Below, piece by piece: positions 29,019 to 40,056 of a stretch of DNA of 64,000 nt (position 1 is the first letter of the stretch; every line of letters starts with the position of its first letter). The stretch spans positions 186,001 through 250,000 of the forward strand of contig NZ_JAUSCF010000006.1 of NCBI RefSeq assembly GCF_030651625.1, read 5' to 3'. A program made the translations under genes and the position numbers. Below the pieces are notes generated by a model, which saw only the letters and a program-made list of their open reading frames with translations, made no database searches and was not told where the DNA came from. This stretch comes from Hydrogenophaga sp. GTDB taxonomy: Bacteria; Pseudomonadota; Gammaproteobacteria; Burkholderiales; Burkholderiaceae_C.

Positions 29019-29066
29019 GAGAGCCTCCAGCGACGGCAATGAATTTTTGAAGGGACAAAGCCGAAA

Positions 29067-30488
29067 TCAGGCGATGGTGCGGATGTCGATGAAATGACCG
29101 GTGACTGCGGCGGCCGCAGCCATGGCAGGCGACACCAGATGGGTGCGGCCGCCCGCACCTTGACGGCCTTCAAAGTTGCGGTTGCTGGTGGAAGCGCAGC
29201 GCTCCCCCGGCTCCAGCCGGTCGGCGTTCATGGCCAGGCACATGGAACAACCGGGTTCACGCCATTCGAAGCCGGCGGCCTTGAAGATTTCGTGAAGGCC
29301 CTCGCGTTCGGCCTGTTCCTTGACCAGTCCGGAGCCGGGCACGACCATCGCCAGTTTGATGTTCTTGGCCACCTTCTGCCCGAGCTTCTTGACCACCGCA
29401 GCGGCTTCGCGCATGTCTTCGATGCGGCTGTTGGTGCACGATCCGATGAAAACTTTGTCAACGAAGATGTCGGTCAGCGGTTTACCGGGTTCAAGTGCCA
29501 TGTAGCTCAATGCGCGCTCGATCGCTCCGCGTTTGTTGGCGTCCTTTTCCTTGTCGGGGTCGGGCACCTGGCCATCCACGCCGAGCACCATTTCAGGCGA
29601 GGTACCCCAGGTGATTTGCGGCACGATCTGGCTGGCGTCCAGTTCGACCACGGCATCGAACTTTGCATCCGGATCAGAGAACAGTGTTTTCCAGTAGACC
29701 ACGGCCTGGTCCCATTCCATGCCCGTGGGCGAGAGCGGACGACCACGCACGTATTCAATGGTTTTTTCGTCCACGGCCACCAGGCCGGCGCGGGCGCCTC
29801 CCTCGATGGCCATGTTGCAGACCGTCATACGGCCCTCCACGCTGAGTGAGCGGATGGCACTGCCACCGAATTCGATGGTGTAGCCTGTGCCGCCGGCCGT
29901 ACCGATCTTGCCGATGATGGCCAGCACGATGTCTTTGGCGGTGACCCCCTTGACCAGTTGGCCCTCCACCTTGACCAGCATGTTCTTGGCCTTTTTGGCC
30001 AGCAAGGTCTGGGTCGCCATGACGTGTTCGACTTCGCTGGTGCCGATGCCGTGGGCCAGCGCGCCGAAGGCGCCGTGTGTGGAAGTGTGCGAGTCGCCGC
30101 AGACCACCGTCATACCTGGCAGCGTGGCGCCGTTTTCCGGGCCGATCACATGCACGATGCCTTGCCGTTTGGACATGAAAGGGAAGAAAGCCGCCGCACC
30201 GTATTGTGCGATGTTGCTGTCCAGCGTGGTGATCTGCTCCTTGCTGATCGGATCGGTGATGCCGTCGTAGCCGAGCTCCCAGCCGGTGGTGGGGGTGTTG
30301 TGGTCGGCGGTGGCCACCACCGAACTCACGCGCCACATTTTGCGCCCTGCCTGACGCAGGCCTTCGAAGGCCTGTGGGCTGGTGACTTCGTGCACCAGAT
30401 GGCGGTCGATGTAGAGGACGGAGGTGCCGTCTTCTTCGGTGTGGACGACGTGTTCGTCCCAGATTTTGTCGTAGAGCGTGCGTGGCAT
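29067..30488 (-). CDS. leuC: 3-isopropylmalate dehydratase, large subunit
   Basis: 473-residue catalytic subunit of isopropylmalate isomerase, an aconitase-family iron-sulfur enzyme. Substrate and cluster motifs are present: [28 protein letters not shown] and [11 protein letters not shown] (the three cluster Cys). [12 protein letters not shown] is near the end. The start is 29 nt after the lysR stop, so lysR may share the transcript. Confidence 0.98.
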   Translation of the reverse strand: MPRTLYDKIWDEHVVHTEEDGTSVLYIDRHLVHEVTSPQAFEGLRQAGRKMWRVSSVVATADHNTPTTGWELGYDGITDPISKEQITTLDSNIAQYGAAAFFPFMSKRQGIVHVIGPENGATLPGMTVVCGDSHTSTHGAFGALAHGIGTSEVEHVMATQTLLAKKAKNMLVKVEGQLVKGVTAKDIVLAIIGKIGTAGGTGYTIEFGGSAIRSLSVEGRMTVCNMAIEGGARAGLVAVDEKTIEYVRGRPLSPTGMEWDQAVVYWKTLFSDPDAKFDAVVELDASQIVPQITWGTSPEMVLGVDGQVPDPDKEKDANKRGAIERALSYMALEPGKPLTDIFVDKVFIGSCTNSRIEDMREAAAVVKKLGQKVAKNIKLAMVVPGSGLVKEQAEREGLHEIFKAAGFEWREPGCSMCLAMNADRLEPGERCASTSNRNFEGRQGAGGRTHLVSPAMAAAAAVTGHFIDIRTIA

Positions 30489-30517
30489 GGATCGGTATTC
30501 CTTCTGTTGGGGCGATT

Positions 30518-31468
30518 TTATGTGGGGGTGTTGGAAACAGGTGTGGTGTGGGAGCTCTGTGCCAGGTGGTTCACCAGCAGGCGGGCCGACGCTGGCAGCG
30601 TGGCAAAGTCGCGTGCCACGAGGTCGATCTGGCGGGTGGCCCAGTCATCGGTCAGCGCCACGCAGGTGAGGTCCCCCACACCGTGCATCAGCTCGAATGC
30701 CCTTTGCGGCATGAGACCAACGCCCAGGCCGTTGTGGATCATGCGACACATCGCGTCAAGGCCGGTCACGCGGATGCGCAGCCGGATGCTGCGGCCGGCG
30801 GTAGCGGCTGCCGCGTGCATTGCCAGATAGATGGAGCTGTTGGCATGCAGACCCACATGGTCCCACGCCAGGCTGTCGGCAAAAACTAGTGATTCGTGTT
30901 GTGCCAAAGGGTGGTGGATTGGCACCACGAGGGTGAGCTGGTCTTGCCGGTACCTGCGGGTCTGCAGGTTGTTCGGCTGGCCGGAAGAACGGGTGTGACA
31001 GATGCCCAGATCGGCCGCGCCTTCGTGCACGGCCCGAATCACTTCGGTGGACAGGTGTTCTTCCAGGTCGATCTTGATGCCTTCGTGGCGAGCGATGAAG
31101 GTGCCCAGATCCTCAGGCAGAAACTGCACGATGGCCGAGATGTTGGCGTGCACCCGCACGTGGCCACGCACCCCGTCGGCGTATTCAGAGAGTTCGCCCT
31201 GCATCTTGTCGAGGCTGAACAGGACCGACCGTGCATGGTGCAGCAGGCTCTGGCCTGCCGGAGTGGGGGTGGCTCCTCGGGCGTGGCGGTCGAGCAGCCT
31301 GCTGCCCACGGTGCTTTCCAGGTCAGACAACCGCTTGCTGACCGCCGATGTGGCCATGAACGCCAGCTCCGCTGCCTTGCCGATGCTGCCGCGCTCGCAC
31401 ACCGCCACATAGAGCTGGAGTGAGGTGAGGTCGATGCGGCGAACGAAGCTGCGGTCCGGGAAATTCAT
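30518..31468 (-). CDS. LysR-family transcriptional regulator
   Basis: 316-residue regulator with an N-terminal winged helix-turn-helix ([38 protein letters not shown]). A periplasmic-binding-like effector domain follows from about residue 95. It lies immediately upstream of leuC on the same strand rather than divergent from its likely target, which is less usual for LysR genes. The effector and regulon cannot be read from the sequence; control of the leu genes is a guess from position. Confidence 0.9.
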   Translation of the reverse strand: MNFPDRSFVRRIDLTSLQLYVAVCERGSIGKAAELAFMATSAVSKRLSDLESTVGSRLLDRHARGATPTPAGQSLLHHARSVLFSLDKMQGELSEYADGVRGHVRVHANISAIVQFLPEDLGTFIARHEGIKIDLEEHLSTEVIRAVHEGAADLGICHTRSSGQPNNLQTRRYRQDQLTLVVPIHHPLAQHESLVFADSLAWDHVGLHANSSIYLAMHAAAATAGRSIRLRIRVTGLDAMCRMIHNGLGVGLMPQRAFELMHGVGDLTCVALTDDWATRQIDLVARDFATLPASARLLVNHLAQSSHTTPVSNTPT

Positions 31469-31557
31469 GCGTTAGCCATCGCGAATGACGATGAATTGGT
31501 GATTTTCCTCTCTTTTGTGCGGTCGTGCCATCGTATTTGGCGATGAGAGGCGCCGCC

Positions 31558-31597
31558 AAAAAGAAAACCCGCATGGCTTGCGCCAGGCGGGTTTTTT
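31558..31597 (-). terminator. Rho-independent terminator of gltA
   Basis: CCCGC-x-TGGC (31568-31577) pairs with GCCA-x-GCGGG (31582-31591) around a 4-nt loop. On the - strand the stem is followed by TTTTCTTTTT (31567-31558), and T's also flank it on the other side. It lies 37 nt after the gltA stop and separates gltA from lysR. Confidence 0.85.
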
Positions 31598-31627
31598 CTG
31601 CCGGACAGGGTCCGGGGCGGAATGGAC

Positions 31628-32932
<1,305 letters not shown>

Positions 32933-32945
32933 GCGAAATCCTTTT

Positions 32946-33245
32946 CTAGGCGTCTGAGACGGATGGCCGGGCAGTGCGAAGCATGCCCAGTACGTTCGTG
33001 ATGTCATCACGGGCGAGGTCGCCCTCGGGACTTTTGCGGGCCAGCAACAGATCAAGCAGATCGTTGTCTGAGAGGTCCATTAGAACTCCCAGAGCTTGAG
33101 CCTGCCTGACGGTCAAGTCACTTGCGTGCTTGGCAAAGAAGCGTTCAATGAAGAGATCGTTTTCGAGCAGTCCCCGCCGGCATCGCCACCTGAGCTTGCT
33201 CCAGGCACGCTCATCAAGCAGTTCGTCTGTGGGGGTGGCGTTCAT
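32946..33245 (-). CDS. sdhE: FAD assembly factor SdhE
   Basis: 99-residue small helical protein that helps attach FAD covalently to SdhA. The signature [18 protein letters not shown] (the RGxxE motif) is clear. The rest of the chain ([13 protein letters not shown]) also fits the family. It sits between sdhB and gltA in the succinate dehydrogenase operon. The gap to gltA is 13 nt. Confidence 0.94.
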   Translation of the reverse strand: MNATPTDELLDERAWSKLRWRCRRGLLENDLFIERFFAKHASDLTVRQAQALGVLMDLSDNDLLDLLLARKSPEGDLARDDITNVLGMLRTARPSVSDA

Positions 33246-33267
33246 GTGGATACAGGAGGGAAACCGC

Positions 33268-33972
33268 TCAGACCGAACGCATCACCATCATTTCCTTGAT
33301 CTTGCCGATGGCCTTGGTCGGGTTCAGATTTTTGGGGCAGACGTCGACACAGTTCATGATGGTGTGGCAGCGGAACAGGCGGTACGGATCTTCCAGGTTG
33401 TCAAGCCGTTCTGCGGTTCCTTCGTCGCGGCTGTCGGCGATGAAGCGATAGGCCTGCAACAGGCCGGCAGGGCCGACAAACTTGTCAGGATTCCACCAGA
33501 AGCTGGGGCAACTGGTGGAGCAGCTGGCGCAGAGAATGCATTCGTACAGGCCATTGAGCTCGTCCCGCTCTTCGGGGCTCTGCAGGCGTTCCTTCTCTGG
33601 GGCCACGCTATCGTTGATCAGGTAGGGCTTGATGCTGTTGTACTGCTTGAAGAACAGCGTCATGTCCACGATCAGGTCGCGCACCACAGGCAGACCGGGC
33701 AGGGGTTTGAGGGTGATCACGCCGGGCAGCGTGTTCATGTTGGTCAGGCAGGCCAGGCCGTTCTTGCCATTGATGTTCATTGCGTCCGAACCGCACACGC
33801 CTTCGCGGCAGGAGCGGCGGAACGAGATGGACGGGTCCACTGCCTTGAGCTTCATCAGCGCATCAAGCAGCATGCGCTCGTGTCCGTCGAGTTCAACTTC
33901 GATGGACTGCATGTAAGGCTTGGCATCCTTTTCGGGGTCGTAGCGGTAGATCTTGAATGTGCGTTTGGCCAT
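33268..33972 (-). CDS. sdhB: Succinate dehydrogenase iron-sulfur subunit
   Basis: 234-residue electron-transfer subunit of complex II. The 2Fe-2S site is SCREGVCGSDAMNINGKNG followed by LAC. The 4Fe-4S site is CILCASCSTSCPS, and the 3Fe-4S site is CHTIMNCVDVCP. It passes electrons from SdhA to quinone at the membrane anchor. It lies 40 nt after sdhA. Confidence 0.98.
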   Translation of the reverse strand: MAKRTFKIYRYDPEKDAKPYMQSIEVELDGHERMLLDALMKLKAVDPSISFRRSCREGVCGSDAMNINGKNGLACLTNMNTLPGVITLKPLPGLPVVRDLIVDMTLFFKQYNSIKPYLINDSVAPEKERLQSPEERDELNGLYECILCASCSTSCPSFWWNPDKFVGPAGLLQAYRFIADSRDEGTAERLDNLEDPYRLFRCHTIMNCVDVCPKNLNPTKAIGKIKEMMVMRSV

Positions 33973-34012
33973 GGTGTTTTCTCTGTGCGTCTTGGGAGCG
34001 AAGCGTCGGGCT

Positions 34013-35818
34013 TCAGAAAGTGCGAACTTTCGGCGGCACCGACTCCACGGTCAGGGGCTTGAGGTTGACTGGCTTGTAAGTCAGGCTGTTGTCGGCGCTG
34101 TGCCACAGGGTGTGCTTCATCCACTCGGCGTCGTTGCGGCCGAGCGGGAACTGGGCGTCGTCTGCCGGGCGTTCGTAGTCGTTGACTGTGTGCGCACCTC
34201 TGCACTCGTGACGTGCCGCAGCCGATGTCATCGTGGCTTGGGCGCTTTCGATCAGGTTTTCCACTTCCAGCGCTTCGATGCGGGCCGTGTTGAAGACCTT
34301 CGACTTGTCTTTGAGCGCTATGTCGTTCACGCGGGCACGCATGGCGTTGATCTTTTGCACACCCTCGTCCATGCTGGCCTGGGTACGGAAAACCCCTGCG
34401 TGCAGTTGCATGGCCGCGCGCAGGTCGTTCGCCACGTCTTGCGCGTACTCGCCGCCGGAGGTGCCGTCGAGCCGGGCCAGCCGCGCAAGCGTTTTGTCTG
34501 CTGCATCGGCTGGCAGCGGCTTGTGGATCTTGTTCTTGTCGTTGAACTGCACGATGTGGTTGCCCGCTGCACGGCCGAACACCAGCAGGTCCAGCAGCGA
34601 GTTGGTGCCCAGGCGGTTGGCGCCATGCACCGACACGCAAGAGCATTCGCCCACGGCGTACAGACCGTTCACCACGGCCTGACCACCATGACCGTCAGGG
34701 GTGACGACCTGACCGTTGATATTGGTGGGAATACCGCCCATCTGGTAGTGGATGGTGGGCACGACCGGAATCGGTTCGCGTGTGATGTCCACGTTGGCAA
34801 AGTTCACACCGATTTCGTACACCGAAGGCAGGCGTTTGTGAATGGTGTCAGCGCCCAGGTGGTCGAGCTTGAGCAGCACGTAGTCCTTGTTGGGTCCGCA
34901 GCCGCGGCCTTCCTTGATTTCCTGGTCCATGCAGCGGCTGACGAAGTCGCGTGGCGCCAGGTCTTTCAGCGTGGGCGCATAGCGCTCCATGAAGCGCTCG
35001 CCTTCGCTGTTGAGCAGGATCGCACCTTCGCCGCGGCACCCCTCCGTCAGCAACACGCCCGCACCGGCCACGCCGGTGGGGTGAAACTGCCAGAACTCCA
35101 TGTCCTGTAGTGGAATGCCGGCGCGTGCGGCCATGCCCAGACCGTCGCCGGTGTTGATGAAGGCGTTGGTGGAGGCCGCAAAAATACGACCTGCACCACC
35201 GGTGGCCAGCAGGGTGGTCTTGGCTTCCAGAATGTAGGTTTCGCCGGTTTCCATTTCCAGTGCGGTCACACCGACCACATCGCCGCTGGCGTCACGGATC
35301 AGGTCCAGCGCCATCCATTCGACGAAGAAAGTGGTGCGGGCCTGCACGTTCTGCTGGTAAAGGGTGTGCAGCATGGCATGGCCAGTGCGGTCGGCTGCGG
35401 CGCAGGCACGCTGCACCGGTTTTTCGCCGTAGTTGGCGGTGTGGCCGCCAAAGGGGCGCTGGTAGATGGTGCCGTCGGGATTGCGGTCGAACGGCATGCC
35501 GAAGTGTTCGAGTTCATAGACGACCTTGGGTGCTTCGCGGCACATGAACTCGATTGCGTCCTGGTCACCGAGCCAGTCGGAGCCCTTGATGGTGTCGTAG
35601 AAATGGTAATGCCAGTTGTCTTCGCTCATGTTGCCCAGCGAGGCGCCAATGCCGCCTTGCGCTGCCACGGTGTGCGAGCGGGTGGGAAACACCTTGGAAA
35701 GCACGGCCACCTTGAGGCCGGCACGGGCGAGCTGCAGCGAAGCACGCATGCCGGAGCCGCCGGCGCCGACGATGACCACGTCAAATTGACGCTTTGAAAG
35801 GGATGCGGTTGCGGTCAT
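34013..35818 (-). CDS. sdhA: Succinate dehydrogenase flavoprotein subunit
   Basis: 601-residue catalytic subunit of complex II that oxidises succinate to fumarate. The dinucleotide motif DVVIVGAGGSGMRAS is near residues 13-27. The FAD-linked histidine is His49 in TRSHTVAAQGG. HPTGVAGAGVLLTEGCRGEG and the active-site DRASRCMDQEI-like segment (FVSRCMDQEI) are present. ATG 35818 gives the usual start; longer frames enter sdhD. It lies 4 nt after sdhD. Confidence 0.98.
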   Translation of the reverse strand: MTATASLSKRQFDVVIVGAGGSGMRASLQLARAGLKVAVLSKVFPTRSHTVAAQGGIGASLGNMSEDNWHYHFYDTIKGSDWLGDQDAIEFMCREAPKVVYELEHFGMPFDRNPDGTIYQRPFGGHTANYGEKPVQRACAAADRTGHAMLHTLYQQNVQARTTFFVEWMALDLIRDASGDVVGVTALEMETGETYILEAKTTLLATGGAGRIFAASTNAFINTGDGLGMAARAGIPLQDMEFWQFHPTGVAGAGVLLTEGCRGEGAILLNSEGERFMERYAPTLKDLAPRDFVSRCMDQEIKEGRGCGPNKDYVLLKLDHLGADTIHKRLPSVYEIGVNFANVDITREPIPVVPTIHYQMGGIPTNINGQVVTPDGHGGQAVVNGLYAVGECSCVSVHGANRLGTNSLLDLLVFGRAAGNHIVQFNDKNKIHKPLPADAADKTLARLARLDGTSGGEYAQDVANDLRAAMQLHAGVFRTQASMDEGVQKINAMRARVNDIALKDKSKVFNTARIEALEVENLIESAQATMTSAAARHECRGAHTVNDYERPADDAQFPLGRNDAEWMKHTLWHSADNSLTYKPVNLKPLTVESVPPKVRTF

Positions 35819-35822
35819 GACT

Positions 35823-36188
35823 TCAGAGTCTCCAGAGAACTTGCACGCCCCAGCCCAGGCAGGACAGGAGCCAGACGATGGTGAAAACGTGCAGAACCAG
35901 TCGGATGCCGGCGGGCTTGACGTAGTCCATCCAGATGTCACGCATGCCTACCCAAACGTGGTAAGCCAGCGCCAGGAAAACCGCAAAGGTCAGCGCCTTC
36001 ATCCATTGCGCTGCGAAGATGCCGGCCCAGCTCTCGTAGCCGATCGGGCCAGTGGAGAAAAGCACCTGCGCCAGAACGATGAGGGTGAACAGCGCCATGA
36101 GCGCAGCGGTGATGCGCTGGGCCAGCCAGTCGCGCAAGCCGTAGTGAGCGCCGGTGACGACGCGTTTGGAACCGTAGTTGACAGACAT
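35823..36188 (-). CDS. sdhD: Succinate dehydrogenase membrane anchor SdhD
   Basis: 121-residue hydrophobic subunit with three membrane helices. GAHYGLRDWLAQRITAAL and AYHVWVGMRDIWMDYVKPAG are the conserved features, the latter with the likely heme-ligand His. With SdhC it binds heme b and ubiquinone. ATG 36188 (MSVNYGSKRVVTG) was chosen; the upstream extension falls in the sdhC gap. Confidence 0.95.
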   Translation of the reverse strand: MSVNYGSKRVVTGAHYGLRDWLAQRITAALMALFTLIVLAQVLFSTGPIGYESWAGIFAAQWMKALTFAVFLALAYHVWVGMRDIWMDYVKPAGIRLVLHVFTIVWLLSCLGWGVQVLWRL

Positions 36189-36219
36189 TTGGGGTAATCC
36201 AGTGGGTATCAGGGCGGAC

Positions 36220-36651
36220 TCAGTACAGACCGAACAGCTTGGCGCCGAGCACAACGGTCAGGCCAATGCTGAGCACCAGCGTGACGATGGCCGATGACTT
36301 GCCGAATCCCTTGGTAACGGCATGGGTGGCGTCCATGTAGAGATGGCGTACGCCGGCAATCAGGTGGTGCAGGTAGGCCCAGATGATGGACAGAACCACC
36401 AGCTTGAAAAACCAGCCAGGCACAAAGCCCAGCCCGACCGCGAATGCGGCAGTGAATCGTTCAAAGGAAAGCTCCGAGGAGACCGAGGTATCAAAGAGCC
36501 AGACGATCAGCGGCAACAGTACGAACATCAGGCCACCGCTGGCTCTGTGGAGGATCGATACCCACCCTGCCGGTGGCAGGCGGTAGGTGGTGAGGTCTTT
36601 GAATGCGTTGATGTTGCGGAACTCTGGCCGCTTTCGGGTCAACTCGGTCAT
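36220..36651 (-). CDS. sdhC: Succinate dehydrogenase cytochrome b556 subunit
   Basis: 143-residue anchor subunit with three membrane helices. WVSILHRASGGLMF carries the quinone-site Ser/Arg region. AYLHHLIAGVRHLYMDATH carries the heme-ligand His. ATG 36651 follows a GGAAGAAAG ribosome binding site. It is the first gene of sdhCDAB-sdhE-gltA. A promoter-like sequence lies about 80 nt upstream. Confidence 0.95.
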   Translation of the reverse strand: MTELTRKRPEFRNINAFKDLTTYRLPPAGWVSILHRASGGLMFVLLPLIVWLFDTSVSSELSFERFTAAFAVGLGFVPGWFFKLVVLSIIWAYLHHLIAGVRHLYMDATHAVTKGFGKSSAIVTLVLSIGLTVVLGAKLFGLY

Positions 36652-36694
36652 GGTGGGGCTTTCTTCCGGTGTGGATTGAAATTTGGAAGGCTTC

Positions 36695-36711
36695 GTAACT
36701 TGTTGGTAACT
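36695..36711. repeat. Direct repeat in the sdhC leader
   Basis: GTAACT occurs at 36695-36700 and 36706-36711, an exact 6-bp repeat with an 11-bp period. It lies between the candidate sdhC promoter and the sdhC start, so it would be in the 5' untranslated region. It could be a protein or small-RNA target; nothing more can be said. Confidence 0.35.
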
Positions 36712-36729
36712 CAAGCCACGTGCCCGTAA

Positions 36730-36757
36730 ATTCTATTGCAACGCAGCATACCGGCAA
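36730..36757 (-). promoter_or_regulatory. Candidate sdhC operon promoter
   Basis: On the - strand, TTGCCG (36757-36752), a 16-bp spacer and TAGAAT (36735-36730) make a plausible sigma-70 promoter. Transcription would start near 36723, about 72 nt before the sdhC ATG. Confidence 0.45.
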
Positions 36758-36805
36758 CTGACGAAGGGCTGTGTCCGCTGAAAGATGGACACAAAGACCT
36801 CACGC

Positions 36806-37648
36806 TCAGCTCAGTTCGTTGCGGTAATGTCGGCTTTCCGTTCGGTACAAGCCCCGGCGCAATTCCATCGGTTCGTCGTTGTATGTGTAGGCCACCCGCT
36901 CGACGCTCAGCAGTGGCGCACCGGGTTCCGAGCCGAGCAAGGATGCCACATCCGGGTCGGCGCTCACTGCCTTGAGCTTTTCTACCGCGCGAACCATGCG
37001 GACGCCGAACTGCGATTCAAACAGTGCGTACATGGGACCTTTGTCTTCGGCCAGCGTTTCCTGGGTGAGTCCCTTGAAGGCGGTGCCTGGCAACCAGATG
37101 TCTTCCAGGATGGCGGGCATACCGGAGAACGCGAGCACGCGTCGAACCTGAAGAACAGGGTCGCCCGTACGCAGACCCAGCTGGCGGGCCACCTCCGCCG
37201 ATGCCCGTTGGCGTTTGCATTCGATGATGCGCCGTTCGGCAGGCCCTTGGCCGTCCAGGTCACCCGTATCGGGCAGCAGGCGAAGAAATCGGTACTGAAT
37301 GTGTTGCTCGGCATGTGTGGCCACAAAAGTGCCTTTGCCCTGGCGTCGCACAAGCAGGTTGTCCGTGGCGAGCTCATCGATCGCCTTGCGCACGGTGCCC
37401 TGGCTCACCCTGAATCGCGCAGCGAGATCGAACTCGCTCGGAATCACATCGCCGGGTTTCCATTCCCCGGACTGAAGGCTGCGCAGGATCAGGCCCTTGA
37501 TCTGCTGGTAAAGAGGACTGAAGGCGGGCGTGCCATGTGCAGGCGCCGAAGCGGATGGGTTTTCGCCGCTCGCAGACACCCCTGTTCCGGGCGAAGTGCG
37601 CGTGTCCAGTGGGGTGGCTTCTGTGGCGTGAGAGAGTGGGGTGGCCAT
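36806..37648 (-). CDS. GntR/HutC-family transcriptional regulator
   Basis: 280-residue regulator. After a low-complexity N-terminal arm (about 1-43) comes the winged helix-turn-helix (LYQQIKGLILRSLQSGEWKPG, then RFRVSQGTVRKAIDELATDNLLVRRQGKGTFV). A UTRA ligand-binding domain covers the C-terminal half (RVLAFSGMPAILEDIWLPG...). It sits between sdhC (same strand) and mdh (divergent), at the centre of the TCA gene cluster. A palindrome at 37703-37714 in the divergent promoter is the likely operator. Its ligand is unknown; a TCA intermediate is a reasonable guess. Confidence 0.92.
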   Translation of the reverse strand: MATPLSHATEATPLDTRTSPGTGVSASGENPSASAPAHGTPAFSPLYQQIKGLILRSLQSGEWKPGDVIPSEFDLAARFRVSQGTVRKAIDELATDNLLVRRQGKGTFVATHAEQHIQYRFLRLLPDTGDLDGQGPAERRIIECKRQRASAEVARQLGLRTGDPVLQVRRVLAFSGMPAILEDIWLPGTAFKGLTQETLAEDKGPMYALFESQFGVRMVRAVEKLKAVSADPDVASLLGSEPGAPLLSVERVAYTYNDEPMELRRGLYRTESRHYRNELS

Positions 37649-37702
37649 GCTTTGGTGGCTTTCAGGCCTGCTGTCAGTGAGCAGTCAGTGAGCACAATCA
37701 TA

Positions 37703-37722
37703 TCTTATATAAGACATAAGAC
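37703..37722. promoter_or_regulatory. Palindromic operator between gntR and mdh
   Basis: TCTTATATAAGA (37703-37714) is a perfect 12-bp palindrome. It overlaps a direct repeat of ATAAGAC (37709-37715 and 37716-37722). It ends 4 bp before the -35 box of the mdh promoter. GntR-family proteins bind short TA-centred palindromes, so autoregulation and mdh control are likely. The same 12-mer recurs at 60459-60470. Confidence 0.6.
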
Positions 37723-37725
37723 AAA

Positions 37726-37755
37726 TTGACGTATCAGGGTTTGCGAGGGTACACT
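37726..37755 (+). promoter_or_regulatory. Candidate mdh promoter
   Basis: TTGACG (37726-37731) and TACACT (37750-37755) are 18 bp apart. Transcription would start near 37762, about 109 nt before the mdh ATG. The palindrome just upstream places a bound regulator against the -35 box. Confidence 0.5.
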
Positions 37756-37870
37756 TGAAAGCTGTCTCGCAAGCCAAAAATATCGGATTTGTGTCCGGGT
37801 TTGGGGTCGAGGTCTGGACACATTCGATTCGAATTTCACTTTCCTTCCGTCAATTTCTGGAGTTCTCAAC

Positions 37871-38857
37871 ATGAGCAAGAAGCCTGTTCGCGTGGCCGTC
37901 ACTGGTGCCGCTGGTCAGATTGGTTACGCCCTGCTGTTCCGCATTGCATCGGGCGAAATGCTCGGCAAAGACCAGCCCGTGATCCTGCAATTGCTCGAAA
38001 TCCCGGACGAGAAAGCCCAGAAGGCTCTGAAGGGCGTGATGATGGAAATCGACGACTGCGCCTTCCCGCTGCTGGCCGGCATGGAAGCCCACAGCGACCC
38101 GATGACCGCCTTCAAGGACACCGACTACGCACTGCTGGTGGGCTCGCGTCCACGCGGCCCCGGCATGGAGCGCGCCGAGTTGCTGGCCATCAACGGCGCC
38201 ATCTTTACGGCGCAAGGCAAGGCACTCAATGCCGTGGCCAGCCGCGACGTGAAGGTGCTGGTGGTGGGCAACCCCGCCAACACCAACGCCTACATTGCCA
38301 TGAAGAGCGCGCCGGATCTCAAGCCGGGCAACTTCACCGCCATGCTGCGCCTGGACCACAACCGCGCCGCATCGCAGATCGCTGCAAAAACCGGCAAGCC
38401 CGTGGCCAGCATCAAGCAACTGGCTGTGTGGGGCAACCATTCGCCCACCATGTACGCCGACTACCGTTTTGCCACCATCGACGGCGCTTCGGTCAAGGAC
38501 ATGATCAACGATCAGGTCTGGAACAAGGACGTGTTCCTGCCCACTGTGGGCAAGCGCGGCGCAGCCATCATCGAAGCGCGCGGTCTGTCTTCTGCCGCGT
38601 CTGCTGCCAATGCCGCGATCGACCACATGCGCGACTGGGCGCTGGGCACCAACGGCGAGTGGGTGACCATGGGCATTCCTTCCAAAGGCTGGTATGGCAT
38701 TCCCAAGGACACCATGTTCGGCTTCCCGGTCACCTGCGAAAACGGCGAGTACAAGGTCGTCGAAGGCCTGGAGATCGATGCTTTCTCGCAAGAGTGCATC
38801 GACAAGACCCTGGCCGAGTTGCAGGGTGAGCAGGACGGCGTAAAACATTTGCTGTGA
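37871..38857 (+). CDS. mdh: Malate dehydrogenase
   Basis: Interconverts malate and oxaloacetate with NAD. 328 residues of the group close to cytosolic [24 protein letters not shown] binds NAD, then [39 protein letters not shown] and the catalytic-His segment [26 protein letters not shown] ribosome binding site precedes ATG 37871. A repeat unit starts directly after the stop codon. Confidence 0.98.
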   Translation: MSKKPVRVAVTGAAGQIGYALLFRIASGEMLGKDQPVILQLLEIPDEKAQKALKGVMMEIDDCAFPLLAGMEAHSDPMTAFKDTDYALLVGSRPRGPGMERAELLAINGAIFTAQGKALNAVASRDVKVLVVGNPANTNAYIAMKSAPDLKPGNFTAMLRLDHNRAASQIAAKTGKPVASIKQLAVWGNHSPTMYADYRFATIDGASVKDMINDQVWNKDVFLPTVGKRGAAIIEARGLSSAASAANAAIDHMRDWALGTNGEWVTMGIPSKGWYGIPKDTMFGFPVTCENGEYKVVEGLEIDAFSQECIDKTLAELQGEQDGVKHLL

Positions 38858-38935
38858 CCCCCCGCGCCGCTTCGCGTCGCCCCCCTGAAAGGGGGGCCAC
38901 ACCTACGGTCTGGCAAAGCCAGTTCCCTGGTGTGT
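38858..38935 (+). repeat. Interspersed modular repeat, copy after mdh
   Basis: It starts at the base after the mdh TGA: CCCCCCGCGCCGCTTCGCG, then CCCCCCTGAAAGGGGGG as a 6-bp hairpin, then GGTCTGGCAAAGCCAG. Same order and orientation relative to the preceding gene as the other copies. It occupies most of the gap to the CitE-like gene. Confidence 0.85.
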
Positions 38936-38987
38936 GCTGGAAGCATGCGGCGCGCGTTGGCATCCGTAACCACCTCGTAACTCACCA

Positions 38988-39989
38988 GTGAATATCCATC
39001 CACGTTCCATTCTTCTGGGTGCCCAGGCTGGCGCGTTGGCGCTGCCGGTCTGTGACCACTACAGCGGCGTGGAGGCGCGGATGAAGAAGAGCCTGCAATT
39101 GCAGGCCGAGATGACTGAAGAATTCGGCACCTGTGTTTTTGACGTCACGCTCGACTGCGAAGACGGTGCGCCTGTGGGTGGTGAGGCGGATCACGCCGCG
39201 CTGGTCACGTCTCTCGCGCTGGGCGCAGCGCCCGAAGCCCGTGTGGCGGTGCGCGTGCACCCGGTGGAACACCCGGCTTTTCAGGCCGACGTGGCCACCA
39301 TCGCAAGCCGGGCCGCTGCCCGACTCGTGCACCTGATGGTGCCCAAGGTGGAATCGCTGGCCGATGTGGAGGCGGCTGTGGCCGCGCTGGATGCCGCTGG
39401 TGCCGCGGCGTTGCCCCTGCATGTGCTGATCGAGTCGCCGGCTGCGGTGTACCATGCCTTTGACATCGCAGCCCACCCGCGTGTGCAGAGCCTGAGCTTT
39501 GGGCTGATGGATTTTGTGTCGTCTCACGGCGGCGCGATTCCAGCCGAGGGCATGGGTGTGGCGGGGCAGTTCAGTCACCCGCTGGTGCTGCGCGCCAAGA
39601 TTGAGATTGCGTCTGCCTGCCATGCGCACGGCAAGGTGCCGTCGCACAACGTGGTGACCGAATTCAAGGATCTGGCCGCGCTGCAGACCGCTGCACACAA
39701 GGCTGCCCGGGAACTGGGCTACACCCGCATGTGGAGCATTCACCCCGACCAGATACGTCCGATCATTGCGGCGTTCGCACCGTCCGAACGCGAGGTGGAC
39801 ACCGCCGCTGCCCTGATCGAACGCGCCATGGCCGCCGGCTGGGCGCCCGTGCAGTTCGAGGGGCGCCTGCACGACCGCGCGAGCTACCGCTATTTCTGGC
39901 AGGTGCTTGAACGCGCACACCAGACCGGCCTTCCGTTGCCCGAATTGATGCAGGGTCACTTTGTCGAACCCATGGCGGTTCGGCATTGA
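38988..39989 (+). CDS. HpcH/HpaI aldolase / citrate lyase beta-like protein
   Basis: 333-residue CitE-type protein. The fold motifs are visible: [25 protein letters not shown] (metal ligands), [25 protein letters not shown] and [13 protein letters not shown]. Members cleave or form C-C bonds of malyl-, citramalyl- or citryl-CoA type substrates; which one applies here is not visible. The start is GTG 38988, since no ATG precedes the conserved region. It lies between mdh and acnB, which suggests a role linked to TCA intermediates. Confidence 0.85.
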   Translation: MNIHPRSILLGAQAGALALPVCDHYSGVEARMKKSLQLQAEMTEEFGTCVFDVTLDCEDGAPVGGEADHAALVTSLALGAAPEARVAVRVHPVEHPAFQADVATIASRAAARLVHLMVPKVESLADVEAAVAALDAAGAAALPLHVLIESPAAVYHAFDIAAHPRVQSLSFGLMDFVSSHGGAIPAEGMGVAGQFSHPLVLRAKIEIASACHAHGKVPSHNVVTEFKDLAALQTAAHKAARELGYTRMWSIHPDQIRPIIAAFAPSEREVDTAAALIERAMAAGWAPVQFEGRLHDRASYRYFWQVLERAHQTGLPLPELMQGHFVEPMAVRH

Positions 39990-40056
39990 GCTTGCTTCAC
40001 CTTCCTGACCACATATTTTTCTGACCCCGCGTATTCCCTTTCTTCTGGAGAACAAG

